From: Chitinophagaceae bacterium
Lineage (GTDB): Bacteria; Bacteroidota; Bacteroidia; Chitinophagales; Chitinophagaceae
DNA: 64,000 nt
Direction of reading: 5' to 3'
Assembly: GCA_016721085.1 (NCBI GenBank)
Contig: JADKJI010000005.1
Span: 310,001-374,000 of the forward strand
In this document: positions 63,781-64,000 of the stretch, one piece after another
Layout: every line of letters begins with the position of its first letter
How positions within the stretch are numbered: position 1 is the first letter of the stretch
Notes under the pieces: generated by a model
Seen by the model: only the letters and a program-made list of their open reading frames with translations
Databases searched by the model: none
What the model was told of the DNA's origin: nothing
Program-made: the position numbers and the translations under genes

Positions 63781-64000
63781 TAACATAAGCGATTGAGTTT
63801 TGGTGATTGATAAAGTTAAAGTCAAGGACATTTTGATTACTCATATATACTTGACTTTCTAAATATAAAATATTTTAACAATGCAACTGTTCACAGAAAT
63901 TAAATATTTTTCAACCGTAAAAACATCATTTATAAAATAGTATTTTCTGCATTTTTATTTTCTCCCCAATCACCTTAGCATAACAGGATATCATTTGAAA
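63781..64000. other. AT-rich upstream region, no gene seen
   Basis: The 220 bases upstream of the M43 gene are AT-rich. No ORF, repeat module or clear promoter box was recognised before the window edge. Confidence 0.5.

Overview
The window comes from a member of the Bacteroidota, most likely family Chitinophagaceae (inference). Evidence: a SusC/SusD pair, type IX secretion (T9SS) features (PorZ, a gliding-motility type C-terminal domain), a HmuR/HmuY haem locus, a transketolase encoded as separate halves, an FtsX-like permease next to rbfA, and several upstream boxes matching the phylum-specific -7 promoter element TAnnTTTG. No rRNA, tRNA, CRISPR array, phage or recognisable transposase was seen.

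Layout. 1-7.8 kb: partial DUF3078 gene, mscL, ppk2, an EamA transporter, frr, a WecA-type transferase, the transketolase N-terminal half, a LolC/E-like permease and rbfA. 7.8-12.3 kb: an MsbA-like ABC exporter and an S9/DPP-IV peptidase, both interrupted. 12.5-15.9 kb: a four-subunit 2-oxoacid:ferredoxin oxidoreductase operon, then pdxH. 16-26.4 kb: small genes in repeat-rich DNA, a DksA-like protein with a histone-like tail in an operon with ileS, and a giant T9SS-exported protein with two frameshifts. 26.9-33.3 kb: a haem/iron block (FecA-like receptor, HmuY, HmuR, an AraC regulator with a cysteine cluster). 33.5-41.4 kb: M23 peptidase, alaS, a PDZ protein, gatB and a TlpA-like thioredoxin. 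41.4-49.9 kb: a 188-bp tandem repeat, a 73-nt palindrome, a SusCD operon and an MMPL/RND exporter. 50-64 kb: porZ-recO, an amidohydrolase, prfA, an ECF sigma/anti-sigma pair, gcvH, a cyclophilin, ybjQ, serS and a badly damaged M43 metalloprotease.

Two patterns cut across the genes. First, at least eight genes, including essential alaS and gatB, are broken by single-base changes, mostly in short homopolymers, and the M43 gene carries a run of 24 identical bases. Base-level sequence error is the simplest explanation, so these 'pseudogenes' may be intact in the organism. Second, the gene-free stretches are mosaics of short dispersed repeats, many palindromic, that recur in different orders and orientations and often meet at ATACA/TGTAT. 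This repeat system is the least explained feature of the window.
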